A stretch of DNA of 41,487 nucleotides. It comes from Bacillota bacterium. Its GTDB lineage: Bacteria > Bacillota > Clostridia > Christensenellales > Aristaeellaceae. The stretch spans positions 1-41,487 of the forward strand of contig JAEYQQ010000053.1 in NCBI GenBank assembly GCA_023409955.1, given 5' to 3'. A program made the translations under genes and the position numbers. Of the stretch, positions 32,650 through 40,522 are shown one piece after another (positions within the stretch are counted from its first letter, which is position 1; every line of letters begins with the position of its first letter). The notes under the pieces were generated by a model. The model did no database searches and had not been told where the DNA came from. It worked only from the letters and a program-made list of their open reading frames with translations.

Positions 32650-33507
32650 TCAAGGATGGTAACCATGAATCAATTCCAATAAATAGGGCAGAGCAGCCTC
32701 AAAACGTACACCAAACCGCAATTCCTGCTTTGATTCCATGGTGTATTGAATGCACCGACTGGTAAACTTGACTGCCAGTTCTGCTGAGTCTTTCAAACTC
32801 ATACCATTCATCAGTCCGCACAATAGCGTGCTTGCAAAAATGTCTCCAGTGCCATGATATATGCCCGGATGCCTGCTTTCAAAGACATATGAGATGTTGT
32901 CTGTTTCAGCATCATAGGTTGCTGCACCAAGCTGTTCCTGCCGAAAGGCGATGCCGGTGATGACAACCTGCCCAGGGCCCATATCACTCAAGCGCTTTAG
33001 CATATCCTCTGTCTCCTGCCGGCTAAAGCCTTCAGGCTTGTAGGGTACATCCAGCAGAATACAGGCTTCCGTTAGATTTGGGGTGATGATGTCAGCCTTG
33101 CGGCAAAGTCTGTGCATACCCTTTGCCATATCCTTCGTATACGTGGCATAAAGCCGCCCATTGTCGGCCATCACCGGGTCAACCATCCGATAGGTGTTAT
33201 CACTGCGGAAGTCTTCCATCAGTTTGGCAACCATATCAATTTGATCATAAGAACCTAGAAACCCAGAATATAGCGCGTCAAAGCACAAATCAAGGCTTTT
33301 CCAGTGAGAAGCAATGGGGGCAATATCTTCTGTCAGATCCCGATAGGTATAACCTTGAAAATCACCAGTATGGGTAGATAATATGGCGGTTGGTAAAACC
33401 GCCGTATCCAAGCCGCCGCAGGATAATATAGGCAGTGCTACCGTCAGTGAACAGCGGCCGACGCAGGAGATGTCGTGTATGGCCAGAACCCGTTTTTGCC
33501 TTTCCAT
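32650..33507 (-). CDS. pdxY: Pyridoxal/pyridoxamine kinase (PdxY/PdxK-like)
   Basis: Ribokinase-superfamily kinase (285 aa) phosphorylating B6 vitamers in salvage of pyridoxal phosphate. The opening VLAIHDISCVGRCSLTVALPILS and the following LPTAILSTHTG are the marks of the clostridial pyridoxamine kinase group (shown here in segments: HDISCVGRCSLTVALPIL, LPTAILSTHTG). The middle has DPVMADNGRLY and TPNLTEA, and the catalytic GTGD anion hole is HGTGDIFAS. Start ATG after AAGGGGG. A 23-bp inverted repeat lies directly upstream. No other B6 gene is present. Confidence 0.92.
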   Translation of the reverse strand: MERQKRVLAIHDISCVGRCSLTVALPILSCGGLDTAVLPTAILSTHTGDFQGYTYRDLTEDIAPIASHWKSLDLCFDALYSGFLGSYDQIDMVAKLMEDFRSDNTYRMVDPVMADNGRLYATYTKDMAKGMHRLCRKADIITPNLTEACILLDVPYKPEGFSRQETEDMLKRLSDMGPGQVVITGIAFRQEQLGAATYDAETDNISYVFESRHPGIYHGTGDIFASTLLCGLMNGMSLKDSAELAVKFTSRCIQYTMESKQELRFGVRFEAALPYLLELIHGYHP

Positions 33508-33519
33508 GGAAAGCCCCCT

Positions 33520-33542
33520 TTATCATACAGACCTTATGATAA
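33520..33542. promoter_or_regulatory. Perfect inverted repeat upstream of pdxY (operator candidate)
   Basis: TTATCATA and TATGATAA with a 7-nt spacer, touching the RBS of the minus-strand kinase gene and containing its possible -10 (TATGAT). Fits a dimeric repressor site. Confidence 0.5.
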
Positions 33543-33623
33543 CTGATTCTCCTGAAAAAGGAAACCCTGGCAGTAGAAATCTGGCAAGAAGGACAACAGC
33601 AAGGCTGAATTTGTTTCAAACTG

Positions 33624-33652
33624 TTGACAAGCTGCCTCGCCTTGTCTATAGT
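33624..33652 (+). promoter_or_regulatory. Sigma-A promoter of the ACT-PFL operon
   Basis: TTGACA, 17 bp, TATAGT, 45 nt ahead of the ATG at 33698; the -35 is perfect. Confidence 0.88.
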
Positions 33653-33697
33653 CAATGGAAGCATAAAGCGCTGTATCTGCCGGGAGGAGGAATGGTT

Positions 33698-33970
33698 ATG
33701 ACAAAGGCATTGGTATCCGTTACTGGGGCTGACCGTACGGGCATTATCGCCGGGGTTGCGGGTAAACTTAGCGAGATGAACATTAACATCCTGGATATTA
33801 CACAAACCATATTAGGTGGTTTTTTTACCATGATGATGATTGTTGATTTGGATGGCGCTGCAAAGGACTTTACCGGCGCACTGGATGAACTGACTGCTGT
33901 CGGACAAAAGATGGGCATGGTAATTCATATGCAGCGCATGGATATTTTCGATGCCATGCATAGAATCTAG
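33698..33970 (+). CDS. ACT domain-containing protein (UPF0237 family)
   Basis: Single ACT domain of 90 aa (ALVSVTGADRTGIIAGVAGK at the start, then NINILDITQTI), a small ligand-binding regulatory fold usually specific for amino acids. The start is the second ATG (33698), seven bases after GGAGG; the first ATG at 33692 touches the RBS. It is followed after 11 nt by the PFL protein gene, a pairing conserved through Firmicutes. Ligand unknown. Confidence 0.93.
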   Translation: MTKALVSVTGADRTGIIAGVAGKLSEMNINILDITQTILGGFFTMMMIVDLDGAAKDFTGALDELTAVGQKMGMVIHMQRMDIFDAMHRI

Positions 33971-33981
33971 GAGGTGAAGTT

Positions 33982-35328
33982 ATGATCGATACCAACGAGA
34001 TTCTGCAAACTATGCATATGATTCAGGAAGAAAACCTGGATATTCGTACCATTACCCTGGGCATCAATTTATTGGATTGCGCAGGGCCTGACAGCAAGGA
34101 AACCGGCAGAAGAGTTTATGAAAAGATCTGTACGGTTGCTAGCCGTCTGGTGGAAGTGGGCGAGGATATTCAGCGGGAATTTGGCATCCCTATAGTCAAC
34201 AAGCGGGTTTCTGTGACGCCTGTGGCAATGATTGCGCAAGGTGACCCTGTGCCGATTGCATATGCACTTGATAAAGCAGCCAAGGAAATAGGGGTAAACT
34301 TTCTGGGTGGTTATTCAGCCTTGATGCATAAGGGTGCCACCCTTGCCGAGGAAAGGCTTGTGAAGTCTCTTCCGCAAGTATTGTCTGAGACGAATCTCAT
34401 TTGCGCAAGCATTAACGTTGGCAGCACCCGGGCTGGCATCAATATGAACGCAGTACGGGATATGGGAGAGATCATTAAGGAAACCGCTAGACTGACTGCT
34501 CAGAATGATTCCTTGGGCTGTGCCAAGCTGGTTGTGTTTTCCAACGCGGTAGAGGATAATCCCTTTATGGCAGGTGCCTTCTGCGGTGTTGGCGAGCCAG
34601 AATGTGCTGTGAATGTTGGCGTCAGCGGTCCCGGGGTGGTTAAAAAGGCGTTGGAATCCGTTAAGGGAGCTCCTTTTGACGTGGTTGCGGAAACAATCAA
34701 GCGTACTGCCTTTAAAATTACTCGTGTAGGACAGCTGGTGGCTCTGGAAGCTGCCAGGAGGCTGAACATCCCCTTTGGTATTGTCGATCTTTCTTTGGCG
34801 CCAACTCCGGCCCGTGGAGACAGTGTGGCCCATATCCTTACCGAAATGGGTCTTGATATGGCTGGGGCGCCCGGTACTACCGCAGCACTTGCGCTTTTGA
34901 ATGATGCTGTCAAAAAGGGTGGCGTTATGGCCAGCAGCCATGTTGGGGGATTAAGCGGTGCGTTTATCCCAGTCAGTGAGGATATCGGTATGATCGAAGC
35001 CGCTGCTTGTGGTGCTCTGACGCTGGAAAAGCTGGAAGCCATGACATGTGTCTGCTCAGTTGGACTGGACATGATCGCCGTGCCTGGCGACACCACTGCT
35101 GCTGCCATCTCTGGTATCATAGCGGACGAGGCGGCCATTGGCATGATCAACAACAAGACAACTGCTGTTAGAATCATCCCCGCTGTTGGCAAAAAAGCTG
35201 GAGACATCGTCAATTTCGGTGGTCTTCTTGGCTATGCGCCTGTTATGCCTGTGAACACCTATGGCAATGCAGATTTCATTGCAAGGGGTGGCCGGATACC
35301 GGCACCGCTAAGCAGTTTGCGAAACTAA
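33982..35328 (+). CDS. PFL family protein (UPF0210)
   Basis: Protein of 448 aa of the UPF0210/DUF711 family, related in fold to pyruvate formate-lyase and glycyl-radical enzymes but without an assigned reaction. Recognisable parts: LDIRTITLGINLLDCAG, VNKRVSVTPVAMIA, FLGGYSALMHKGAT, GVSGPGVV and SVGLDMIAVPGDT. No glycyl-radical RVxGY motif was seen at the C-terminus, so a radical mechanism should not be assumed. Start ATG after AGGAGGTGAAGTT. Coexpressed with the ACT protein, which may sense its substrate or product. Terminator at 35352-35385. Confidence 0.93.
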   Translation: MIDTNEILQTMHMIQEENLDIRTITLGINLLDCAGPDSKETGRRVYEKICTVASRLVEVGEDIQREFGIPIVNKRVSVTPVAMIAQGDPVPIAYALDKAAKEIGVNFLGGYSALMHKGATLAEERLVKSLPQVLSETNLICASINVGSTRAGINMNAVRDMGEIIKETARLTAQNDSLGCAKLVVFSNAVEDNPFMAGAFCGVGEPECAVNVGVSGPGVVKKALESVKGAPFDVVAETIKRTAFKITRVGQLVALEAARRLNIPFGIVDLSLAPTPARGDSVAHILTEMGLDMAGAPGTTAALALLNDAVKKGGVMASSHVGGLSGAFIPVSEDIGMIEAAACGALTLEKLEAMTCVCSVGLDMIAVPGDTTAAAISGIIADEAAIGMINNKTTAVRIIPAVGKKAGDIVNFGGLLGYAPVMPVNTYGNADFIARGGRIPAPLSSLRN

Positions 35329-35351
35329 GTAACGTAAAAGATATACAACGA

Positions 35352-35385
35352 AAAAGCCGCTGCTTTATGACTTGCAGCGGCTTTT
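35352..35385. terminator. Bidirectional terminator
   Basis: Perfect 12-bp stem AAAAGCCGCTGC/GCAGCGGCTTTT with a 10-nt loop, between the convergent PFL gene and the Pro/Gln-rich protein gene. Confidence 0.92.
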
Positions 35386-35393
35386 CCATAAGC

Positions 35394-36821
35394 TTAATTC
35401 CTGCTTGGTGCATTACATTTTGTACAGGGTAAGAGGTTTTTGAACTTGGTTGTGTTCAGATCACGGTAGTAAAAGCTGGTGAGCGGCAAATATGCTTTGT
35501 CAACACTTGGGCATTCGGCGTCAGCATGATAATACTTACCGCCATTGGCATTATGATAGAGCTTAGACTTTGGAGCAGGTGTAGCTGTCGGCTTTTGTGT
35601 GACCTCGGCTGGGCTTGTGCCTTGCTCATTTCCGCCAGCGGCGGCAGTGTCAGCATTTTCGGCTGTTTCGTCTACTTCAACGTTGTTGCTTGACAGTGAA
35701 GCAGGATCCACATACCACTCGCTATTGACTTTCACCATGACAACCTGGAAACGGATTTTCACCTTGGGTCGGCTGTTTTGTCTGTCAATAACAGCGGTCA
35801 TGGTGATTGTTCGGGTTAGATCAGTCTCTGAGCCGGATATTTTTTCAAATGTATACTCTTCTGGCTTTCGGTTTGCCAAAATGAAAAACAATGAAGTTTT
35901 TGCTTGATCCTGTGCCGCTTTCCAGGTGGGAGAAACCAGATTCAGCATATAATCGATGTTGTTGGCATTCCAGTAATCAAAAAATTGTGAAAGACTTTTC
36001 CAAGCTGCGCTGTTTATACCTGACTCGGGTTCAGGGGTGGAGGATGGCACAGGCGTATGATTGTTAACATCATTGATTCCCATGTTTAAAGCGCCCGCTG
36101 AGGATGCTGGCTGGTTTTGCTGGCCAACAGCAGCACTCTGTCCGTTGGCACCCCTGGCCGCTGTGGTAGTATCACGCGGCGCGGATATAAGCGATACAAC
36201 ACAAACAAGCATTAAGGCGCCGTAAACCAAGGTCAGCGTTGCTCTGGCACTGGGCACAAATGCTTTTTGCATCCACATGGCAATCAGGGAAACAACACCC
36301 AACACAACAAACGCAATTTTCAATATGGATGCGGATACAAAAAGGGTCAGCAGAAAGAGCGCAGGCAATACTGCCAGCATCAAAATCTGCAGCCACTGGT
36401 CACCACCTTTTGCCTTGGGATGGATTGCATACTCCTGAGGTATGGGCTGCTGCTGATAAGGCTGCTGGGGATGGTATGGCAGCGGTTGTACGTTGGCAGG
36501 CGAAGGTTGGCGGACAGGCGCCTGATAAACAGGTTGCCGGGGATTGAACTCAGACTGCTGGACGTAGCCGGCTCGCGGCATGGCATATGTTTGCTGCTGT
36601 GCCATTTGAGGGGGCTGCTGCTGCCAAGCCTGCTGCGGCGGATAACTCGGCATTGCTTGCTGCCCTTGACCTGGCATACCCGGCTGCACAAATGGAGCAT
36701 TAGGGGTAGGCTGTGCCGGTGGATAAGCAGGCCCAGTCGGAACAGCTTGCTTTTTCGGCGCAGGCCGCTTTTGCATGCCGTAGGTGGGTGCTGTAGAATA
36801 TCTTGAGCGGTTACTGGTCAT
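35394..36821 (-). CDS. Pro/Gln-rich membrane protein with extracytoplasmic C-terminal cysteine motif
   Basis: Protein of 475 aa that I cannot name. Residues 1-130 are Pro/Gln/Tyr-rich and disordered (QQAWQQQPPQMAQQQ). Three hydrophobic segments follow (about 143-163, 166-184, 193-213). The region after that includes a folded part (about 265-380, FFDYWNANNIDYMLNLVSPTW, resembling an NTF2-like accessory fold), a low-complexity linker and a C-terminal tail KYYHADAECPSVD...LLPCTKCNAP with three cysteines and one histidine that could bind a metal. Start ATG after AGGAGAAAACGG. Single-gene unit. Possible envelope protein; the topology and fold calls are inference. Confidence 0.75.
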   Translation of the reverse strand: MTSNRSRYSTAPTYGMQKRPAPKKQAVPTGPAYPPAQPTPNAPFVQPGMPGQGQQAMPSYPPQQAWQQQPPQMAQQQTYAMPRAGYVQQSEFNPRQPVYQAPVRQPSPANVQPLPYHPQQPYQQQPIPQEYAIHPKAKGGDQWLQILMLAVLPALFLLTLFVSASILKIAFVVLGVVSLIAMWMQKAFVPSARATLTLVYGALMLVCVVSLISAPRDTTTAARGANGQSAAVGQQNQPASSAGALNMGINDVNNHTPVPSSTPEPESGINSAAWKSLSQFFDYWNANNIDYMLNLVSPTWKAAQDQAKTSLFFILANRKPEEYTFEKISGSETDLTRTITMTAVIDRQNSRPKVKIRFQVVMVKVNSEWYVDPASLSSNNVEVDETAENADTAAAGGNEQGTSPAEVTQKPTATPAPKSKLYHNANGGKYYHADAECPSVDKAYLPLTSFYYRDLNTTKFKNLLPCTKCNAPSRN

Positions 36822-36921
36822 CCGTTTTCTCCTCTGCCTTTCTGTAGCGACATCTGCCGGCGCAGACGTGAGGATATAATAGGCTTGTCATAATTCTTTC
36901 GTAATTTACCCGATTCGCTTT

Positions 36922-36949
36922 AGTATAACACATATTGCTTCTCTGTAAA
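36922..36949 (-). promoter_or_regulatory. Promoter of the Pro/Gln-rich protein gene
   Basis: Minus strand TTTACA, 16 bp, TATACT with an extended TGT. Leader of about 95 nt. Confidence 0.65.
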
Positions 36950-37111
36950 CACCATAATAAAGAAATGAAGCAAAAAAGACGCAGAAAAGAAGCAATATGA
37001 AAGCGAAATTTCCCAAAAAATCAATGAGAAAAGAAAACTTTCTCCGATTATTAAACGTTCCGTTCCAATGAATCTGTCCAGCAAGTGGCTTTATAAATGT
37101 AAAAAATTTAA

Positions 37112-37140
37112 GGGGCTGCCGCATCAGCTGCGGCAGCCCC
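37112..37140 (-). terminator. Terminator of the AraC-type regulator gene
   Basis: Perfect 12-bp stem GGGGCTGCCGCA/TGCGGCAGCCCC with a 5-nt loop, followed on the minus strand by TTAAATTTTTT. Confidence 0.92.
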
Positions 37141-37152
37141 AGAATGCTTTGA

Positions 37153-38043
37153 TTACTGCTTTGGTTTGACCCTGATCCAGATTTCAGCCCAGCATTTATT
37201 GCCTTCACCATAATACAGTTCCATATTATAGCCGTCTTCATGCTCAAAGGATGCATTGGGCAGCCACTCCGTATACACCCTGCGATTCAGGTCTTGAATA
37301 GCACTCGACGTTTTCTCAATGGGAAAAACATCGCTCTTGAATATTGCCCACGTTCCATTGGGAACCTGTACTTTTGTAAAGTCATCTGTGTTGCTACCTT
37401 CTTTTTCAAAGGCAAAGATCATATAGGGGAAAGTGATCCCCCCTGTCTCGTAATAACTGCAAATGGCGTTGATTGTGCATAAATTATTCTCAGTATGCGT
37501 GTCTTTAGTTTGTGAGGTGAGGAGTTTGTCATACCTGCCGTCTTCCATGATCTCCTGCCAGAATCGCGGGATTTCTCGTAAGTTATCATTGTTTTCGCAG
37601 GAGAAAATTTTCTCGATACCGTAGATGCAGAAGGACTCTTTGGTCTCAATTCTGTAATCCATAGGAACTGCTCCCTTCAAAGTCAGTAGAAAAGAAATGC
37701 GGGGGTAGGCTTTCAGATGCACGCCTTCAATTCGTGCTCCGGAGGGTGTTACACCATGCAGAGTGTGAAATGCCCGAGTAAATGCTTCAGGCGAGTCATA
37801 GCCATACTTCAGCGCAAGATCAATGATTTTGATGTCGCTGTGGGTCAGTTCGATGGCAGCCTGGGTAAGCCTACGTCTGCGGATATACTCCGACAGCGGT
37901 ATATCGGTGACAATTGAAAAAAGCCTTTGCAACCCGGATAATGACATGCAGGTGATCTTTGCGACTGCCAGGAGGTCGACTTCTCCTTGCAGGTTTTCTT
38001 CTATATAATCAAGTGCCATGTTCATCCGTTCCAGCCATCCCAT
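37153..38043 (-). CDS. AraC-family regulator with GyrI-like effector-binding domain
   Basis: Protein of 296 aa. The N-terminal ~105 residues are the double helix-turn-helix of AraC/XylS (LLAVAKITCMSLSGLQRLF, then LALKYGYDSPEAFTRAFHTLHGVTPS in segments). Residues ~130-296 look like the GyrI/Rob-type small-molecule-binding domain (ETKESFCIYGIEK, FPYMIFAFEKEGS, ELYYGEGNKCWAEIWIRVKP). This design occurs in drug- and stress-responsive regulators. Start ATG after GAGGAGGAGTACGT, with an extended -10 at 38068-38076. No target gene sits beside it; the ligand is unknown. Confidence 0.9.
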   Translation of the reverse strand: MGWLERMNMALDYIEENLQGEVDLLAVAKITCMSLSGLQRLFSIVTDIPLSEYIRRRRLTQAAIELTHSDIKIIDLALKYGYDSPEAFTRAFHTLHGVTPSGARIEGVHLKAYPRISFLLTLKGAVPMDYRIETKESFCIYGIEKIFSCENNDNLREIPRFWQEIMEDGRYDKLLTSQTKDTHTENNLCTINAICSYYETGGITFPYMIFAFEKEGSNTDDFTKVQVPNGTWAIFKSDVFPIEKTSSAIQDLNRRVYTEWLPNASFEHEDGYNMELYYGEGNKCWAEIWIRVKPKQ

Positions 38044-38067
38044 ACGTACTCCTCCTCTCTTGGGCTG

Positions 38068-38076
38068 AGTATAGCA
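38068..38076 (-). promoter_or_regulatory. Extended -10 promoter of the AraC-type gene
   Basis: Minus strand TGC-TATACT, 24 nt ahead of the ATG, no good -35. Confidence 0.5.
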
Positions 38077-38159
38077 AAAAGCTGGATTAAAAACCTTGCT
38101 TTCTGCGCCATCTTCTGCTAGATCAAATTTGGGACTTCATTTATATGTGGTGTGGACCA

Positions 38160-38309
38160 GCAGGTATGGTCGATAATTCTATTCCTCTATAATGGCCTGC
38201 ACCGTCGTATGCGTTTCACTGCTGATACGGCTACTGCCTTATATGACTCGGCTTACCGTAGAGGGGGAAACACCAGCACGCTTTGCTATATCTTAATGGT
38301 GCTCTTCAT
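38160..38309 (-). pseudogene. Remnant of a LacI-family regulator (N-terminal DNA-binding region only)
   Basis: From an ATG at 38309 with AAAGGAG ten bases upstream, the minus strand reads MKSTIK, then after a one-base deletion DIAKRAGVSPSTVSRVI, a stop, GSSRISSETHTTVQAIIEE, a second stop and NYRPYLLV. This is the LacI headpiece pattern (DIAKxAGVSxSTVSRVINGSxxISxETxxxV...EExxYRPN). The lesions are the frameshift and two in-frame stops. Homology ends near 38160 and no effector domain remains. Confidence 0.85.
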
Positions 38310-38473
38310 AAAATTGGTACTCCTTTATTACAAATACCTTTTTTATACATTCCGATTAGGGATCATTATGACAACGATAAAATTTATTGTCAAGGAAAAC
38401 AGCCTTATTTACCTGTATCGCTGCTATTTGGTGTCAAACAACAGAAAAGAGGACGGAAAAAAGAAACTTTCTC
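38310..38473. other. A/T-rich intergenic DNA between the lacI remnant and the rpmH promoter
   Basis: No gene, hairpin with a T tract or origin-like repeat was recognised here. A plus-strand 114-codon open frame crosses it but runs antisense over the lacI remnant. Confidence 0.5.
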
Positions 38474-38502
38474 TTGACATCAATGAAGCCGATTAGTATA
38501 CT
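38474..38502 (+). promoter_or_regulatory. Sigma-A promoter of rpmH-rnpA-yidD-yidC-jag
   Basis: TTGACA, 17 bp, TATACT, followed by a leader of about 80 nt to rpmH. Confidence 0.9.
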
Positions 38503-38591
38503 AGAATAGCTGTTTTGTGGATATTTGCGCCGTCTGACAGCGGTGCGCGTCACAGATACAAGACTTTTGTATAAACAAGGAGTGTTGTTTT

Positions 38592-38726
38592 ATGTTCCGT
38601 ACCTACCAGCCGAAAAAGCGCCAGCGCAGCAAGGTGCACGGCTTCCGCGCCCGTATGTCAACCAAGAATGGACGCCGCGTTCTGGCCGCACGTCGTCGTC
38701 GTGGCCGCAAAGTTTTGACCGTTTGA
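38592..38726 (+). CDS. rpmH: 50S ribosomal protein L34
   Basis: Protein of 44 aa, reading MFRTYQPKKRQRSKVHGFRA and ending RRRRGRKVLTV, the full L34 sequence with its basic composition. ATG ten bases after AAGGAG. It is missed by length-filtered gene finding. First gene of the conserved rpmH-rnpA-yidD-yidC-jag cluster. Confidence 0.98.
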   Translation: MFRTYQPKKRQRSKVHGFRARMSTKNGRRVLAARRRRGRKVLTV

Positions 38727-38892
38727 TGTGATGGTGGAAAAAAAGTCTGCATGGCTCAGCCCGCCCCGTTGCTTGCCACCGTGCACAGTGGGAACGGGCT
38801 TTTCCAGTATGAATGAGCATTTTGTCCGGCAATAAAATGATGCGGCAGGATTGCCTGATGCATTGAATCTGCCGGGAAACGAAGGGTTTTGC

Positions 38893-39234
38893 TTGCAACG
38901 TACATACCGCCTACAGAAGAATAGACAGTTTCAGTATGTGTACCGGCGGGGGAAAAGCGCGGCATGCAAGGAGATTATTATCCTGCATGCCAAAGGCGCT
39001 GGGCTGAAGGTGGGCTTTTCCATCAGCAAAAAGATCGGCAATGCCGTAGTCCGCAACCGGGTAAAAAGACGTCTTAGAGAATGTTTCCGTTCTAACATCA
39101 GCCAGGTGAAAGCAGGCTGGTATGTTGTGGTAGCTAGGCCCGGAGCCGATCGCGCAACGTATCAGGATCTGGCCAAAGGTATGGCTTATCTTTTAAAAAA
39201 GCAGAACCTATTTCGGGAGAACGTGCCCAAATGA
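38893..39234 (+). CDS. rnpA: Ribonuclease P protein component
   Basis: Basic protein (113 aa) that assists the catalytic RNA of RNase P in tRNA 5' maturation. The RNR motif is GNAVVRNRVKRRLRE, with RLQKNRQFQYVYRRGKS at the N-terminus. The start is TTG at 38893 after GAAGGG, the frequent start codon type for rnpA; the frame extends upstream without a better start. It lies 166 nt after rpmH and overlaps yidD by 4 nt. Confidence 0.95.
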   Translation: MQRTYRLQKNRQFQYVYRRGKSAACKEIIILHAKGAGLKVGFSISKKIGNAVVRNRVKRRLRECFRSNISQVKAGWYVVVARPGADRATYQDLAKGMAYLLKKQNLFRENVPK

Positions 39235-39470
39235 AGCGTCTGCTGCTTGCCATGATTCGGTTTTACAAGCGTCATATCAGCCCGCATCTACCCGATGCAT
39301 GCCGCTATACGCCTACATGTTCACAATATGCCATGACCGCAATCGAGCGCTATGGTGCGCTTAAGGGCGGGTGGATGGCGTTTAGGCGTATTTTACGGTG
39401 CAATCCTTTTCATAAAGGCGGGTATGATCCGGTGCCCGAGGATATGAACGCAACGATTAGGAGGGAATAG
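39231..39470 (+). CDS. yidD: Membrane protein insertion efficiency factor YidD
   Basis: Small basic, membrane-associated protein (79 aa) that assists YidC. The family signature RFYKRHISPHLPDACRYTPTCSQYA is present (in parts: FYKRHISPHLP, CRYTPTCSQYA), followed by WMAFRRILRCNPFHKGGYDPVP. Start overlaps rnpA by 4 nt (ATGA). Confidence 0.96.
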   Translation: MKRLLLAMIRFYKRHISPHLPDACRYTPTCSQYAMTAIERYGALKGGWMAFRRILRCNPFHKGGYDPVPEDMNATIRRE

Positions 39471-39475
39471 CCAGC

Positions 39476-40522
39476 ATGTTTGCATTTTTGAATGAACCAC
39501 TCAAAGTCATATTAGATGGCATTTATAGCATTATTCGTAATTATGGCTGGTCCATTGTCATTTTTACCCTTCTGATCCGTGCGCTATTGATGCCCTTGGA
39601 CGCTAAGAGCCGCAAGAGTATGCGTAAAACGCAAAAGCTTCAGCCGCAGTTGGCTGCACTTCAAAAAAAGTACAAGAATGATAAAGAAAAGTTAAATCAA
39701 AAGACAATGGAGCTGTACCGCAAGGAAAAGGTCAGTCCTCTTTCCGGCTGTTTGCCCATGCTTTTGTCATTACCTATTCTCTTTGGTATGTTCGGGGCTA
39801 TGAATGTCCTAGCTCATGAACAGACAGCAACACATGTCTTTCAATATCTTGCTGGATCAGAACCGCAGTATGAGGGCTGGCTTTGGGTGAAGAATATCTG
39901 GATGCCAGACAGTCCATTTGCTCCGAATGTGCCTGATGCCAACAGCATCAGTCAGGTAACGCCGCAAAACTGGCGGGCTGTATATAACGAGTTGGATGAA
40001 ACGCAAAAAACTGCCATCGATACGTTTAACAACAGCTTGAGCGAGGACCAGAGGATAAACTTTGACTTTACGGATGCGGGGGCCAAAGCGACTTCTGAAA
40101 AAATTGTCAGCGTACTGACCAATCATGTACCCAAGTACAAAGAATCTATTTTGAAGGTGGGGCAAACGGAAAGCAGCCCCGGTGTTCAAATTAATCTGAT
40201 CATTGCGCAGCTTTCTATCTTTGCATCTTACAATGGCTTCTTTATCCTGCCACTGCTTGCTGCCATATCGCAGTTCATGATGAGTTCCGCCATGCCTCAA
40301 GCAGCAGCATCCCAGGATGGACAGCCCAACACCGCAGGGTTTATGAAATGGTTTTTCCCCATCTTTTCTCTATTTATCTGCTTCAGCTACAATGCCGGTT
40401 TTGCGCTTTACTGGGTTACGGCGAACCTTATCGCCGCTGCGCAAAACGTGCTCTTGAATAAGTACTTTGACGCGCAGGAAAAGAAAGCTGCCCTTGCAGA
40501 GGGAGAGGGGACTGTAAAATGA
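39476..40522 (+). CDS. yidC: Membrane protein insertase YidC/OxaA with a long insert
   Basis: Insertase of 348 aa that places proteins into the membrane, alone or with Sec. The first helix carries the conserved groove arginine (FTLLIRALLMPL, Arg35), followed by the cytosolic helical hairpin (KLQPQLAALQKKYKNDKEKL) and the helix CLPMLLSLPILFGMF. Between that helix and ILPLLAAISQFMM lies an insert of about 120 residues (about 114-235) that compact Gram-positive YidC proteins of ~260 aa lack. There is no lipoprotein signal. Start ATG, with AGGAGG at the end of yidD, 5 nt after its stop. Confidence 0.94.
   Translation: MFAFLNEPLKVILDGIYSIIRNYGWSIVIFTLLIRALLMPLDAKSRKSMRKTQKLQPQLAALQKKYKNDKEKLNQKTMELYRKEKVSPLSGCLPMLLSLPILFGMFGAMNVLAHEQTATHVFQYLAGSEPQYEGWLWVKNIWMPDSPFAPNVPDANSISQVTPQNWRAVYNELDETQKTAIDTFNNSLSEDQRINFDFTDAGAKATSEKIVSVLTNHVPKYKESILKVGQTESSPGVQINLIIAQLSIFASYNGFFILPLLAAISQFMMSSAMPQAAASQDGQPNTAGFMKWFFPIFSLFICFSYNAGFALYWVTANLIAAAQNVLLNKYFDAQEKKAALAEGEGTVK

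Larger units (their letters stand above)
36822..37152. other. Non-coding interval between the Pro/Gln-rich gene and the AraC gene
   Basis: Contains the minus-strand promoter at 36922-36949 and the terminator at 37112-37140. I see no gene in the A/T-rich middle; an in-frame minus ORF here runs into araC in another frame and has no RBS. Confidence 0.6.

Noticed and set aside
34315..35213. Two minus-strand open frames across the PFL gene
   Set aside because: Antisense shadows of a conserved gene with good promoter and RBS.
36906..37256. Minus-strand frame with a hydrophobic segment
   Set aside because: Starts inside araC in another frame, crosses its terminator and has no RBS.
38152..38496. 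Plus-strand frame of 114 codons before rpmH
   Set aside because: Runs antisense over the lacI remnant and into the rpmH promoter; no family or RBS.
38525..38731. Plus-strand frame of 68 codons
   Set aside because: Shifted frame over rpmH; the L34 frame is unambiguous.
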